Shown here one piece after another: positions 48,523 through 59,500 of a stretch of 64,000 nt of DNA (position 1 is the first letter of the stretch; each line of letters starts with the position of its first letter). Source of the stretch: an uncultured Prevotellaceae bacterium. Its GTDB lineage: Bacteria > Bacteroidota > Bacteroidia > Bacteroidales > Bacteroidaceae. The translations under genes were made by a program, and so were the position numbers. A model generated the notes under the pieces. The model made no database searches and was not told the DNA's origin. It saw nothing but the letters and a program-made list of their open reading frames with translations. The stretch covers positions 1-64,000 of the forward strand of contig CAMJZV010000001.1 of the NCBI GenBank assembly GCA_946410305.1. Reading direction: 5' to 3'.

Positions 48523-49818
48523 TTATTTCACAATCAGCAGATAATAATTCTTCTTACCCTTCTGTGCCAATAGGTACTTGCCGTCAATCAAGTCTTCAGC
48601 AGTGACTGGACGATTCTGGTCGGTGAGCTTCTCCTTGTTCAGTGAAACACCCCCACCCTGCACCATCTTACGCATCTCACCCTTTGAGGGGAAGACGGGA
48701 GCAACAGTGGTGAATAGCTCGATAGCGGGCTGACCCAGTTGGTCCTTGCTAATCTCAAACTGTGGAACACCGTCGAAGACATCGAGGAAGGTCTGCTCAT
48801 CGAGCTTCTCCAGTCCTTCCTTAGTAGACTTGCCAAAGAGCAGATTACTGGCTTCGATGGCGGCATCGAGAGCCTCCTGAGAGTGTACCATGATGGTAAC
48901 CTCCTCAGCCAGGCGCTTCTGCAGCACACGGCGACCAGGATCCTGCTTGTGCTCCTCAACGAGGGCATCAATAGTCTCCTTCTCCAGCGAGGTAAAGATT
49001 TTGATATAGCGCTCGGCATCGTCGTCAGAAACGTTGAGCCAGAACTGGTAGAACTTATACGGTGTGGTACGCTTGGGATCGAGCCAGATGTTACCAGACT
49101 CAGTCTTACCGAACTTCTTACCGTCGCTCTTGGTAATCAGCGGGCAGGTCAGTGCGAAGGTCTCTACCTCATTGCCCAACGTGCGACGAATGAGTTCTGT
49201 ACCCGTGGTCATGTTACCCCACTGGTCGTTACCACCCAACTGCAGCTTCACGCCATAGTGCTGGTAGAGATACAGGAAATCGTAGCCCTGCAGCAGCTGA
49301 TAGGTAAACTCAGTGAATGAAAGACCATCGCGGGCAGTACCATTCAGACGCTGCTGAACACTCTCCTTAGCCATCATATAGTTAACGGTAATGTGCTTAC
49401 CCACCTCACGAGCAAAGTCAAGGAAGGTAAAGTCCTTCATCCAGTCGTAGTTGTTGACCATCAAGGCAGCATTGGCGTCCTTGCTCTCAAAGTCCAGGAA
49501 CTTAGCCACCTGAGCCTTGATGCACTCCTGGTTGTGTCGCAACGTTTCGTCGTTCAGCAGATTACGCTCCTGAGACTTACCAGAGGGGTCACCAATCATA
49601 CCTGTTGCACCACCCACAAGGATAACGGGACGATGTCCGCAGCGCTGCAAATGACGCAGCATCATGATGCCACAGAGGTGACCAATATGCAGTGAGTCAG
49701 CCGTAGGATCAGTACCCAAGTAGGCTGTCACCATCTCCTTCTGGAGCAGTTCTTCAGTACCTGGCATCATCTGTGCCAGCATTCCGCGCCAGCGTAGTTC
49801 TTCTACAAAATTCTTCAT
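48523..49818 (-). CDS. tyrS: tyrosyl-tRNA synthetase
   Basis: 431 residues. Class I motifs: [11 protein letters not shown] (HIGH) and KKFGKTESG in place of KMSKS, the usual KFGK variant of bacterial TyrRS. The C-terminal S4-like RNA-binding domain is present ([13 protein letters not shown]). It charges tRNA-Tyr. It has its own promoter at 49850 although the neighbouring yidD gene runs in the same direction. Confidence 0.95.
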   Translation of the reverse strand: MKNFVEELRWRGMLAQMMPGTEELLQKEMVTAYLGTDPTADSLHIGHLCGIMMLRHLQRCGHRPVILVGGATGMIGDPSGKSQERNLLNDETLRHNQECIKAQVAKFLDFESKDANAALMVNNYDWMKDFTFLDFAREVGKHITVNYMMAKESVQQRLNGTARDGLSFTEFTYQLLQGYDFLYLYQHYGVKLQLGGNDQWGNMTTGTELIRRTLGNEVETFALTCPLITKSDGKKFGKTESGNIWLDPKRTTPYKFYQFWLNVSDDDAERYIKIFTSLEKETIDALVEEHKQDPGRRVLQKRLAEEVTIMVHSQEALDAAIEASNLLFGKSTKEGLEKLDEQTFLDVFDGVPQFEISKDQLGQPAIELFTTVAPVFPSKGEMRKMVQGGGVSLNKEKLTDQNRPVTAEDLIDGKYLLAQKGKKNYYLLIVK

Positions 49819-49849
49819 ATCTTATTCTTATTTAATGCTTTTGAGCGTG

Positions 49850-49857
49850 CAAAGGTA
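49850..49857 (-). promoter_or_regulatory. -7 box TACCTTTG for tyrS
   Basis: Minus-strand TAnnTTTG match 31 nt before the start codon. Confidence 0.7.
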
Positions 49858-49926
49858 CGAAAAAACGAGGGAAATGCAAAAAGAAAATATATTTTTCTTT
49901 GTTTTCCCGAGTGAAACCCAAAAACA

Positions 49927-50169
49927 CTATGGTACAGGATCGTAGCCAGAACCACCCCAGGGATTGCAGCGCAGAATGCGCCAAATGGCCAGATAAAGTC
50001 CCTTGAAAGGACCATGCTTAATGATAGCCTGTCGAGCATACTCACTACAAGAAGGAGTAAAACGACAGGAAGGAGGAGTCAGTGGGGAGATAGACGTCTG
50101 ATAGAAACGGATGGGTAATACCAGCAGCATTACCATCAGGCGACGAAGAAAATGCCACAAGGTCTTCAT
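49927..50169 (-). CDS. yidD: membrane protein insertion efficiency factor YidD
   Basis: 80 residues. [31 protein letters not shown] in pieces and the C-terminal GGSGYDPVP are the YidD signatures, with three conserved cysteines. It assists YidC in membrane-protein insertion. The ATG overlaps the rnpA stop by 4 nt, the classical rnpA-yidD order. Confidence 0.95.
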   Translation of the reverse strand: MKTLWHFLRRLMVMLLVLPIRFYQTSISPLTPPSCRFTPSCSEYARQAIIKHGPFKGLYLAIWRILRCNPWGGSGYDPVP

Positions 50170-50552
50170 AGCTTTTCCTGTAAACGCTTGACAATGCCTG
50201 TTACACGTTCCTCAACCTCTTGAGTTGACAGAAAAGTATCGGACGACCACACGAAGGCAATAAGTAACTGCTTGTCAGAAGCAAGAGCTTCGGCAAGCAG
50301 TTGTTTATGATGTCGCCAAGCCTCGCGGACTTGACGCTTGACGCGATTACGGTCGACAGCATGATGGAAGTGCTTCTTAGGAACACTGATAAGCATCTGC
50401 AGAGGCTCGTCATGGTCGTTGCGCTCACACAACTTATACACAGCACGCAACGGGAAGGATGACACAGAATGGCTGTTGCCTCCTGCAAAGAGGTCATCGA
50501 TGAGTCGCTGACTCACCATGCGCTCACGCTTACGGAATGTCAGAGCCATCAT
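50166..50552 (-). CDS. rnpA: ribonuclease P protein component
   Basis: 128 residues. The basic motif [13 protein letters not shown] is the RnpA signature, after [16 protein letters not shown] at the N-terminus. It is the protein subunit that helps the RNase P RNA trim tRNA 5' ends. Here it follows hemD by 14 nt instead of rpmH, the common Bacteroidota arrangement. Confidence 0.94.
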   Translation of the reverse strand: MMALTFRKRERMVSQRLIDDLFAGGNSHSVSSFPLRAVYKLCERNDHDEPLQMLISVPKKHFHHAVDRNRVKRQVREAWRHHKQLLAEALASDKQLLIAFVWSSDTFLSTQEVEERVTGIVKRLQEKL

Positions 50553-50566
50553 GCTAATAATAGGTA

Positions 50567-51316
50567 TTATCCCTGTTTCTCCAAAAGATAGTGCTGCAGA
50601 GCACCCGTCATCGAAGGATACTTCTCAGAGGGAGCTTCGATATCCAGACGCAAGCCTGCATCCTTGGCAGCCTGTGCAGTGGTAGGGCCAAAGGTTGCAA
50701 TGGCAATATCGCCCTGTTTGAAATCTGGGAAGTTCTTGGTCAGCGACTCAATACCCGACGGGCTGAAGAATATCAACATGTCATAGTCGAAGGTCTTAAC
50801 CTCTTCTGGCGTAAAGTCGTTGCTGACAGTACGATACATGATACATTCCTGATGGTTCAGCTTTTTGGAATCAAGCAACTTGGCAACACTGTCGTTATGA
50901 ACGTCACTCATCGGCACGAGATACTTCTCGGTCTTGTGCTTCACCATGGTGGGCAGCAAATCGTCCATCTTACCAGTAGTACCGAAGAACACCTTGCGCT
51001 TGCGATACTGAACATACTTCTGAATATACAGCGAAATCGTCTCCGTCACGCAGAAATACTTCATGTCCTCAGGAATAGCTACACGCAGTTCCTTCGCCAA
51101 GGTAAAGAAGTGATCAATAGCATGGCGAGAGGTGAAGACAATGGCAGTATAGTCCAGAATGTTCACCTTCTGGGTTCGAAATTCCTTTGCCGTGATTCCC
51201 TCTACCTTGATAAATGGACGGAACACGAGTTCTACGTCAAACTTTGAAGCGATGTCGTAGTAAGGTGACTTCTCACTTGTAGGTTTAGGTTGTGAAACCA
51301 AAATCTTTTTTATCAT
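50567..51316 (-). CDS. hemD: uroporphyrinogen-III synthase
   Basis: 249 residues. Two-domain HemD layout with IVFTSRHAIDHFF in the first half, IFFSPSGIESLTKNFPDF and ATFGPTTAQAAKDAGL in the second, which match the family. It closes hydroxymethylbilane to uroporphyrinogen III. It lies 6 nt behind the DUF4271 gene. Other heme genes are not in the window, and Prevotella-like species may use an incomplete heme or siroheme branch. Confidence 0.87.
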   Translation of the reverse strand: MIKKILVSQPKPTSEKSPYYDIASKFDVELVFRPFIKVEGITAKEFRTQKVNILDYTAIVFTSRHAIDHFFTLAKELRVAIPEDMKYFCVTETISLYIQKYVQYRKRKVFFGTTGKMDDLLPTMVKHKTEKYLVPMSDVHNDSVAKLLDSKKLNHQECIMYRTVSNDFTPEEVKTFDYDMLIFFSPSGIESLTKNFPDFKQGDIAIATFGPTTAQAAKDAGLRLDIEAPSEKYPSMTGALQHYLLEKQG

Positions 51317-51322
51317 TGTGTC

Positions 51323-52156
51323 CTAAAAATTTGTTTTCAAACTGTTTGCTGTGATATCCAGAACTCCCCATAATACCATCAAAGGCACTATTTCGAGCGC
51401 ACAAAGGTACAAAATAATTTGCAGACCAACGACATTTTGACGAAAAAAGATGATATAAGCCTTATAAAATGTCATCAATTTAACCAAAATAAGCGCTATT
51501 GAGAAATAAATTTCAACTTTTCCGATGGACATGTCAAAGTATGGTCCCATGACAATAGCAGGAAATGAGATAATACCTTCCAAGGCGATAACGAATAGCA
51601 GAGACTTAATCCATTGTAAGTTTCTTTTACCGTCAAAAAAGACTTTATTAACCAAAGTATATAATCCCACCTTCACTAGAAAATATAATAGGAAGATAGC
51701 CCAGAATATAAGAATGAGATAATACTGCGAACTCAAAACATAGGCATCACCCTTGTAGTGGAGCGAATAGAAATAATAGAGCGTAGAGAGCATGAGGCTC
51801 GTTAGGAAGACAATGTACACCTGGAAGCGTTCCTCGGTGCCAGTCTCAGTCATAGTGGTCGCTCCTTCACGAGGTTTTGAGAAGAAGTTCTTGGCTTGAC
51901 GAGTAAAGAAACCACGCACATGAGAGTAGGCGATGACCGCCAAGACAAAGAACACCAGCAATAATGATGTAATAACATCGTCGCCACGCACACTGTAGGG
52001 AACAGGATCACCCATCGCACCATAGCGTCCACCTTCCAATTCAGGGTGAAAGAGGGAATCTTTAGAAAAGAATCCCTCTTTATAATACTGGGGCAGGTCG
52101 ACGTGTGTCTCCTCCACCGGCATCTCAATCCATGATATGCTGTCAGATGGTATCAA
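51323..52156 (-). CDS. DUF4271 integral membrane protein
   Basis: 277 residues with about seven membrane segments after a soluble N-terminus of about 60 residues. DUF4271 is restricted to Bacteroidota and usually encoded next to hemD, as here; no function is known. It starts 3 nt after metK. A perfect TACCTTTG box inside its 3' end may serve hemD. Confidence 0.8.
   Translation of the reverse strand: MIPSDSISWIEMPVEETHVDLPQYYKEGFFSKDSLFHPELEGGRYGAMGDPVPYSVRGDDVITSLLLVFFVLAVIAYSHVRGFFTRQAKNFFSKPREGATTMTETGTEERFQVYIVFLTSLMLSTLYYFYSLHYKGDAYVLSSQYYLILIFWAIFLLYFLVKVGLYTLVNKVFFDGKRNLQWIKSLLFVIALEGIISFPAIVMGPYFDMSIGKVEIYFSIALILVKLMTFYKAYIIFFRQNVVGLQIILYLCALEIVPLMVLWGVLDITANSLKTNF
51402..51409 (-). 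promoter_or_regulatory. possible internal promoter for hemD-rnpA-yidD
   Basis: Minus-strand TACCTTTG inside the DUF4271 coding region, 86 nt before hemD. Perfect match to the -7 consensus, but it could be a coding coincidence. Confidence 0.4.
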
Positions 52157-52159
52157 TGC

Positions 52160-53419
52160 TTACAATGCAAATGCCTTCTTGATATCCTCTACCCTATCCA
52201 GCTTCTCCCACGTAAACAACTCGACATCGATGGTCTTGGTCTCATGATAGCGGCTGGTAAATGTCTTTTTCACCACTTCGCACTGACGACCCATGTGTCC
52301 ATAGGCAGCAGTCTCCACGTACATCGGCTGGCGCAGTTTCAACGAGCGCTCTATGGCTTTTGGACGCAGGTCGAAGAGTTGTTCTATCTTCTTGGCAATC
52401 TCACCATCCGTCATATTGACGTGTGAGCGGCCATAGGTGTTGACATAGATATTCATGGGCTTGGCCACACCGATGGCATAGCTGATTTGTACCAGCATCT
52501 CGTCAGCGACACCAGCAGCCACCATGTTCTTAGCAATATGACGGGCAGCATAGGCAGCACTACGGTCCACCTTGCTTGAGTCCTTGCCAGAGAAAGCACC
52601 ACCACCATGAGCGCCCTTACCACCATAGGTATCAACAATAATCTTACGGCCTGTGAGACCGGTATCGCCATGAGGGCCACCGATAACAAACTTACCCGTG
52701 GGGTTAACGAAGTACTTGATGTCGTTGCCAAACAATGCCAACACCTTCTCAGAGTTAATCTTTGCCTTGACACGTGGTATCAAGATATTAATGACATCCT
52801 CGCGGATTTTGGCAAGCATACGCTCGTCATCGCTGTCAAACTCATCGTGCTGAGTAGAGACGACAATAGTATCGATACGCTCAGGAATGCCTGCATCACT
52901 ATATTGAATAGTTACTTGGCTCTTAGAGTCTGGACGCAGGTAGGTCATTACCTTACCTTCCTTGCGTATCTCTGCCAAAGTGCGCATAATGAGGTGTGCC
53001 AAATCGAGAGAGACTGGCATAAGGTTCTCCGTCTCGTTAGTGGCATAGCCAAACATCATACCCTGGTCGCCAGCACCCTGCTCATCCTCGTCGCCATTAT
53101 CTACACCACGATTGATATCCTCACTCTGCTCATGGATGGCAGTCAGAATACCGCAGGAGTTTCCGTCGAACTGGTATTCGGCCTTAGTATATCCTATCTT
53201 CTTGATAGTATTACGTGCAATGGTCTGCAGGTCGATATACACATCACTGCGTACCTCGCCCATCAACACCACCTGTCCTGTTGTGACAAACGACTCACAA
53301 GCCACACGGGCACAATCGTCGTAGGCCAGAAACTGGTCGAGAATGGCGTCACTAATCTGATCGGCCACCTTGTCGGGATGGCCTTCTGATACTGATTCTG
53401 ATGAAAATAAATATGACAT
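52160..53419 (-). CDS. metK: S-adenosylmethionine synthase
   Basis: 419 residues. [19 protein letters not shown] at the N-terminus, [10 protein letters not shown] (adenine/phosphate site) and [19 protein letters not shown] are complete. It makes S-adenosylmethionine from ATP and methionine. It heads the unit metK-DUF4271-hemD-rnpA-yidD with gaps of 3, 6 and 14 nt and a 4-nt overlap. Confidence 0.97.
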   Translation of the reverse strand: MSYLFSSESVSEGHPDKVADQISDAILDQFLAYDDCARVACESFVTTGQVVLMGEVRSDVYIDLQTIARNTIKKIGYTKAEYQFDGNSCGILTAIHEQSEDINRGVDNGDEDEQGAGDQGMMFGYATNETENLMPVSLDLAHLIMRTLAEIRKEGKVMTYLRPDSKSQVTIQYSDAGIPERIDTIVVSTQHDEFDSDDERMLAKIREDVINILIPRVKAKINSEKVLALFGNDIKYFVNPTGKFVIGGPHGDTGLTGRKIIVDTYGGKGAHGGGAFSGKDSSKVDRSAAYAARHIAKNMVAAGVADEMLVQISYAIGVAKPMNIYVNTYGRSHVNMTDGEIAKKIEQLFDLRPKAIERSLKLRQPMYVETAAYGHMGRQCEVVKKTFTSRYHETKTIDVELFTWEKLDRVEDIKKAFAL

Positions 53420-53436
53420 AGCTTAAAATTTTGGTG

Positions 53437-53444
53437 CAAAGGTA
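53437..53444 (-). promoter_or_regulatory. -7 box TACCTTTG for metK
   Basis: Minus-strand TAnnTTTG match 17 nt before the metK start. Confidence 0.75.
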
Positions 53445-53466
53445 CGGACTTTTCAGCAAATGACAA

Positions 53467-53505
53467 AATAAAACGACCCGCTCTTTTCAGAAACGAGTCG
53501 TTTTT
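53467..53505 (-). terminator. intrinsic terminator after the M16 protease gene
   Basis: On the minus strand AAAACGACTC / GGGTCGTTTT with a loop of about 16 nt and a T-rich tail, directly between the protease stop and the metK promoter. Confidence 0.8.
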
Positions 53506-53524
53506 ATTGATTCTAATGGGTGAA

Positions 53525-56362
53525 TTACTTTGTCTCTGGCAGCATGATAACTTCTATGTGGTTACCACTCTTCAACAACTTATTCAGGAAGTCACGGACG
53601 TTGTCGACTGTCAGCGACTCAACAGTCTTCTTGTAGTCGGTGAAGAAGTCGATACCATATTCCTTATAAGCAGTAATAGTGTTGATCCAGTAGTTGTTCT
53701 TCTTGGCATCCACGTCAATCTGCTTGAGCATATACTCCTTGGTCTTAGCCAGTTGGTCAGCATCGATAGCCTTCTGCATCTTGGCAATACCCTCATGCAA
53801 CAGACGGATGGCAATCTCCTGCTTGTCAGGATTCATAGGACAGTAGCCCTGCAGGGTTGCCTTAGGCTGATGCGTGCCGAGATTGAAATTACCAGCAGCA
53901 CCACAAGAGTAGGCAGCACTCTCGTCCTCACGGATGGTCTTCAGATAGATCATCGAAAGAATCTGCCCAACAGCATCCAGTTTCACTGAATTCTCCAGTG
54001 TGTATGGCATGTCAGCATACCAGTATTCCATAGCAATGGCCTTAGGAGACTCGGTCTTCACCTTGAAGTTGTTGACAACCTCACCCTTGGCAAGGGTCAT
54101 AATCTCCTTGAAGTCCTCAGCCTTCTGTTTGGTAGCAGGCAGCGAAGCAATATACTGTTCAATAAGTGGACGGAGCGTCTGCTCGTCGAAGTTACCAGCG
54201 AAGACAAAGGTGAACTGTCCTGCATTCTTGAAGCGGTCCTTGGCAATCTCCAAGATACGATCGTAACTGATATCCTTCAAGTCCTCTACCTGGATATTAG
54301 CAAAGCGAGGATTATGCTGATACAGCGTATTGCTCAATGAGTCGCTAAAGACAGCCTGCGGGTTCAGGTTCTTGTTCTTCAATGCCATTTCCAGTGAAGT
54401 CATCAGGTTCTGGAACTGCTTCTCGTCCTTATTAATGGCTGTAAAGTAGAGGTACTGCATCTGCATCATGGTCTCGATGTCCTTCGGTGTAGAGTGTGCA
54501 GTGATATACTGACGGGTATTTCCCAGAGAAGCATCGGCATTACACTCCTTGCCAGCCAATGCCTTGGTGAGCTCGTTGCTGGAGAAGTTACCGATACCAC
54601 TCATGCCAATCACCTGATCAAAGACCTTCAGGTTCGTATAGTCTGAAGGACCAAACAGCGACTTACCACCCCATGCAGAAGCCTGCATCTGAATTTCATC
54701 GTCCTTGAAGTCGGTCTTCTTCAGAATAACAGTAGCACCATTAGAGAGCGTCAACTCCTTATAACCAAAGACCTTGTTCTCAGTCTCCTTGACAATCTTA
54801 CCAGCCTTAATCTTGGTGACATCAACCAATGGCTCATCCTTGACATTATCGACATATGCCTCAATCTTCTCAGCACGGGCAGCAGCAATGGCAGCAGCCA
54901 TATCCTGCTCGGTGGGATACACCTTACCATCTTTCTCCTGAGCCCACTCCATGACAACGAGGTTGCTGTCAGAAACGGAAATCAATTCAGAAAGTAGCTG
55001 GTTGACAGTAGCAACAGGGATATTGGGGGCAATCTGCTGCATCAACTGATATAGCACATCCAATGGAGGAATAGGCTCGTTAGAGAGATAGTGGTCGCGA
55101 TATTGGTCACCGAACTCAGCATTTCTGCGCTTGTCGCGGTTGGTATACTGCTTCTCCAAAGAACTCAGGTAGTCTGCCTGGGCACGAGCATACTCCGTAG
55201 CGGTGAAGCCGAACTCACGGGCACGCTTTGCCTCACGGTAGAGTGTCTGCAGCGTCTCCATGTCCTTGCCTTCCTTAGGCACACCAATCAACTCGAAGCA
55301 GTCCTTGGTCTTCGACAGTAGATACTGGCCATCGTCAGCATATGCCTGGAAGAAGGGGCAGCTCTCCTCCTGTGTCATCTCGTTCAGGCGCAGACTCATC
55401 ATACGAGAAATCACATTTGTCATATAGCTTTGAACAAGATAGCCGAGATTAGCTTTCTCCTCTTCAGGGAAAGCATCGTGCTTCATCATAACCATGATCT
55501 GGCTCATCTGCATCTCCTTGTCCTTATCGAAGATATAGATAGCCTCATTGTTGTCGGGAACACCCTCAGCAATGACCTTGGGAGCATTGGCGTCAACCTT
55601 AATACTACCAAAGAGTTCCTTAATCTTGGCCTCCATGTGATCAACATCAACATCACCGACTACGATGATGGCCTGATTGTCAGGACGATACCACTTATGA
55701 TAGTAAGCACGCAACGTAGCGGGTTTGAAGCTGTCAATAACAGACATCAGACCAATAGGCATGCGCAGACCATACTTAGAGCCTGGATACATCTTAGGCA
55801 GCGAACGGGTAATCATACGCTGTGAAGGACCTTCACCCAGACGCCACTCGTTGTGTACCACGTCGCGCTCCTTGTCAATCTCTTCAGCTTCCAAGAGCAG
55901 ACCGTTTGACCAGTCCTTCAGGATGAGCAGACAAGAGTCGAGGGCAGTAGCACGCTTGGTGGGCACGTCGCAGACACGATAGACGGTCTGATCGATGCTG
56001 GTATAAGCGTTCAAGTCAGAACCGAACTCAACACCCAGCGAACGGGTATAGTCGATGATGCCCTTACCTTCCGGCTTTGAGGGGAAATGCTCTGAACCAT
56101 TGAAGGCCATGTGTTCCAGGAAGTGGGCCAAGCCACGCTGGCTCTCATCCTCGTTGATAGAGCCGACACGCTGGGCGATGTAGAAGTTGGCCACATGTTC
56201 AGGATACTCGTTGTGACGGATGTAATACGTCAGTCCGTTGTCAAGCTTACCCATACGTACGGCAGGGTCTACTGGAATAGGCGGCATCTGCATCTCTTGA
56301 GCCACCATGACCGCACTACACAGCAAGGTGAGGGCAGCCACAAACATTCTCTTCAGTTTCAT
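53525..56362 (-). CDS. M16-family zinc protease, periplasmic
   Basis: 945 residues from MKLKRMFVAALTLL, the start of a signal peptide; the track start adds 11 residues. The inverted zinc motif HFLEH (in LAHFLEHMAFNGSEHFP) is in the N-terminal domain with the downstream glutamate in EEIDKERDVVHNE. Four M16 half-domains are recognisable by length, as in pitrilysin and PqqL-type proteases. It degrades peptides in the periplasm or is lipoprotein-independent on the envelope. It lies behind the Oar-like receptor gene but has its own promoter. Confidence 0.9.
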   Translation of the reverse strand: MKLKRMFVAALTLLCSAVMVAQEMQMPPIPVDPAVRMGKLDNGLTYYIRHNEYPEHVANFYIAQRVGSINEDESQRGLAHFLEHMAFNGSEHFPSKPEGKGIIDYTRSLGVEFGSDLNAYTSIDQTVYRVCDVPTKRATALDSCLLILKDWSNGLLLEAEEIDKERDVVHNEWRLGEGPSQRMITRSLPKMYPGSKYGLRMPIGLMSVIDSFKPATLRAYYHKWYRPDNQAIIVVGDVDVDHMEAKIKELFGSIKVDANAPKVIAEGVPDNNEAIYIFDKDKEMQMSQIMVMMKHDAFPEEEKANLGYLVQSYMTNVISRMMSLRLNEMTQEESCPFFQAYADDGQYLLSKTKDCFELIGVPKEGKDMETLQTLYREAKRAREFGFTATEYARAQADYLSSLEKQYTNRDKRRNAEFGDQYRDHYLSNEPIPPLDVLYQLMQQIAPNIPVATVNQLLSELISVSDSNLVVMEWAQEKDGKVYPTEQDMAAAIAAARAEKIEAYVDNVKDEPLVDVTKIKAGKIVKETENKVFGYKELTLSNGATVILKKTDFKDDEIQMQASAWGGKSLFGPSDYTNLKVFDQVIGMSGIGNFSSNELTKALAGKECNADASLGNTRQYITAHSTPKDIETMMQMQYLYFTAINKDEKQFQNLMTSLEMALKNKNLNPQAVFSDSLSNTLYQHNPRFANIQVEDLKDISYDRILEIAKDRFKNAGQFTFVFAGNFDEQTLRPLIEQYIASLPATKQKAEDFKEIMTLAKGEVVNNFKVKTESPKAIAMEYWYADMPYTLENSVKLDAVGQILSMIYLKTIREDESAAYSCGAAGNFNLGTHQPKATLQGYCPMNPDKQEIAIRLLHEGIAKMQKAIDADQLAKTKEYMLKQIDVDAKKNNYWINTITAYKEYGIDFFTDYKKTVESLTVDNVRDFLNKLLKSGNHIEVIMLPETK

Positions 56363-56412
56363 CTTTTTAATAGTTGGAAATATTAGATTGTTCAAATTGT
56401 TTTTTCAGCGGG

Positions 56413-56420
56413 CAAAGATA
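56413..56420 (-). promoter_or_regulatory. -7 box TATCTTTG for the M16 gene
   Basis: Minus-strand TAnnTTTG match 50 nt before the chosen start. Confidence 0.7.
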
Positions 56421-56487
56421 ATAATAATTATTGACGCGCACGCATGTACCTATATATTATTATGCTTTTTTATACTTCTAAAGGGCA

Positions 56488-56528
56488 TAAAAAAAGGCCT
56501 TTCAGCCACTTTTTACGTAGCTGAAAGG
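56488..56528 (-). terminator. intrinsic terminator after the Oar-like receptor gene
   Basis: CCTTTCAGC / GCTGAAAGG around a 13-nt loop, followed on the minus strand by a T-run (A-run at 56488-56495). Confidence 0.88.
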
Positions 56529-56555
56529 ATTATTTAGAATTCTCAGACAGTATTC

Positions 56556-59500
56556 TTAATTAAAGAAATACTTGAAACCAATCTGCAAGCTCCAGCACTG
56601 ACTGTAACTCTTGACGGTATCGTAAGACTTTGAGTAGTACTTACCTGAAGAATCAGAATTCATAGAGAAGATTGGCGTATTCTGTGAGTCAACACCCTCA
56701 TACTTCAAGATGCGACCATAGTTACAGCACTCATCATTCTTAGGAACGCCCCACTTAGAGTTGAGCATATTGCCAAAGTTGATAATGTCGACAGAAACCT
56801 GGAACTTCTGCTTGGTGCCAAACACCTTCATTTCAAAATCTTCAGCGACACGCAGGTCGACACGATGCAACCAAGGAGCACGTCCGCTATAAGCCTCCGC
56901 ATACTCGCCCTTATGGCTCTTCAGATAGTCATCCTGCTCGACAAAGTTCCAGAAAGCGATACGGTCTTCGTCAGTCTTGAACTTAATCTCGCTATCATCC
57001 TTCGGAATGTACATGAGGTCGTTGGTCAAACCATCGCCATTCATATCGTTAGAATACATGAAGCTGGTACCAGTATATGAGTAGCCCTTATAGAAGAGGT
57101 TGATATGGGTTCCCAGCGTCATCTCCTTCAACTTAATGGGGAGATAGTAACCTACAGAAGCGGTAACCTGATCAGGTGTTACGAAATAAGAACGCTGTGC
57201 TGAACAGAAGTTAGGACCATCCACTGAGATAACACCCTGCCAAGCTGATACAGGGTCACTTCCTGGCAGACCAGAAACTTCCTTACTCTCCGTATGGGTA
57301 TAAGCAGCCATCAACTTCAAGTTACGAATGGGCTCTGCATTGACTGTGATATTGGCTGTATAGCCATAACCCTTAGAGGTATTGTCAAGCATGATAGCAT
57401 TCTTGCCAGAATAGTACTGATAGTTCTTGGGATAGATATAGCGGTTGTCAGCACCATTGAAACGCTGCCATCCCTCTGCCTCAGGATTCTTAATGTTGAC
57501 ATTGCGCATATACACGGCATTGATGTTCTTGTTGTAGATAAACTCACCCGTGACAGACAATGGGAAGGATACAGGAATCTGATAATCAACAGCGATGCTC
57601 GACTTCCATACCTGAGGCATCTTAAAGTCACTGTAAACGCCAGAAATCTTGGAACCAGCAACATGATTCTCATTAGTAGTAGGAACCTCGAAATGCTGCA
57701 TCAGGTCATTAACACCCAAGAACTTACCTGCCAAGCCATTCATCTTGTCCTGAATCCATGCTTCATCATGGCCATTGGTATCAACCCACTTGCCAGTCTT
57801 GTAGTTATAACCTACGCTATAGGTTGTCTTGTCGATGTTAGCATTACCGGGCTGGTTGGTGAAGAATACCAGAGGCAGACGACCAGTAAAGATACCCGTA
57901 CCACCACGAACCTTCAGAGATCTGTCACCAAAGACATCCCATGAGAAACCTACACGAGGAGAAATCTGGATATGGTTATCAGGCCACTTGCCAGTATCAA
58001 TCCTATAGCCGTCGAAGCCATAAACGGTATTGCCACTTGCATCCTTGTAATTCAAGTCGTAGATGGCATTATTGCGTGCTACATCCTGCTCATCGAACAT
58101 CAAGTCATCGAAGCGGATGCCGTAAGTCAGCTTAAACTTGGAAGTGACATTCCACTCATCCTGCAAATAAATACCAAACTGGTTGAAACGTACAGCTGAG
58201 GTGGGACTATCATTGCCATTGAAGCCATAAGTAAAGTTAACAGCCTCAGGAGCAGCACCACTCAGGAATTCAGTGATATTACGGAAACGGTACTGTCCTG
58301 TTCCCTCACGAATGTATGAGTTATCAGCAAACTGGTGCTCATAGGTGAATCCACCAGTTACCTTATGACTACCCAAATAAAGTGTAATATTATCTGTCAG
58401 CGTAGACACCTTATTCTCCACATGGTTCTTCCAAGAGAACAACTCATAACCAGCACTGATATAAGGCTCGATAGAGGGAGCTTTGGAAGTAGCATCATAT
58501 GGATAAGAGATATCGATGAATGGGAAAGTGGCAGACTCAGAAGTACGAGTAGGATCCTTTATATAAGAATAGGTGTAAAGCAACTGGTTGCTGATGACAT
58601 CACTAAAGCGGCTGTTCAAATCAACAGAGACAGACTTTACAGACTTCTCGTTGCCATACATTGAATTGGCAAAAATCATGGCTTTTTCACCTGTGCGGTA
58701 ATCGCCAGTACCTTTGTACTGATAGTCACCTGTAGAACGGCTAGCTCCAGAATAGCTGGTATCCTTCGTACTGTTATAGCGTACTGCCAAATGATGGTTG
58801 TCCGTAATGTTCCAGTCAATACGTGCTAAGAACTTCTCATTCTTCTCGTCTGCAGGGAAGCTAGTCCATGAGCCAGCCTCATAGCCGTAATTATTGAGCA
58901 GGTAGTCATGCACCTTCTCCATATCACTGGCATATACGCGAGATACCATACCACCGGCTTCTTCTCCCTGTTGACGGGCACGATACTTGATAACCTCTCC
59001 AGGAACTTTCTCGTACTCATAGTTGGTAAAGAAGAACAGCTTATTCTTAATGATAGGGCCACCCAAGGTAAAGCCATAAACGGTCTTACGATCCTCAGCT
59101 CTCGGGCCGAGATCCACACCATCAATCTTATTACCGCGCATGTGCTCGTTGCGGAAATAAGTATAGGCAGTTCCCTTGAAGGTATTGGTACCAGACTTTG
59201 TAACAGCGTTCACACCACCACCGATGAAGTTGGTCTGACGAACATCGTAAGGAGCAATAACCACCTGAACCTCCTCAATAGCATCCAGTGAGATAGGACT
59301 GCCACCACCAGGGAGACCATCATTCAGACCGAAGTTATTGTTGAAGTTTGCACCATCAACAGTAAAATTGCTCATCTTACCGTTAGCACCGGCAAAGCTC
59401 ATACCACCTCCTGCATAAGGAGACAGTTTAGCAATATCCGTGATACTACGGGAAATCATTGGCATAGACATCATCTGCTCATTGTTAATGTTGGTAGAAG

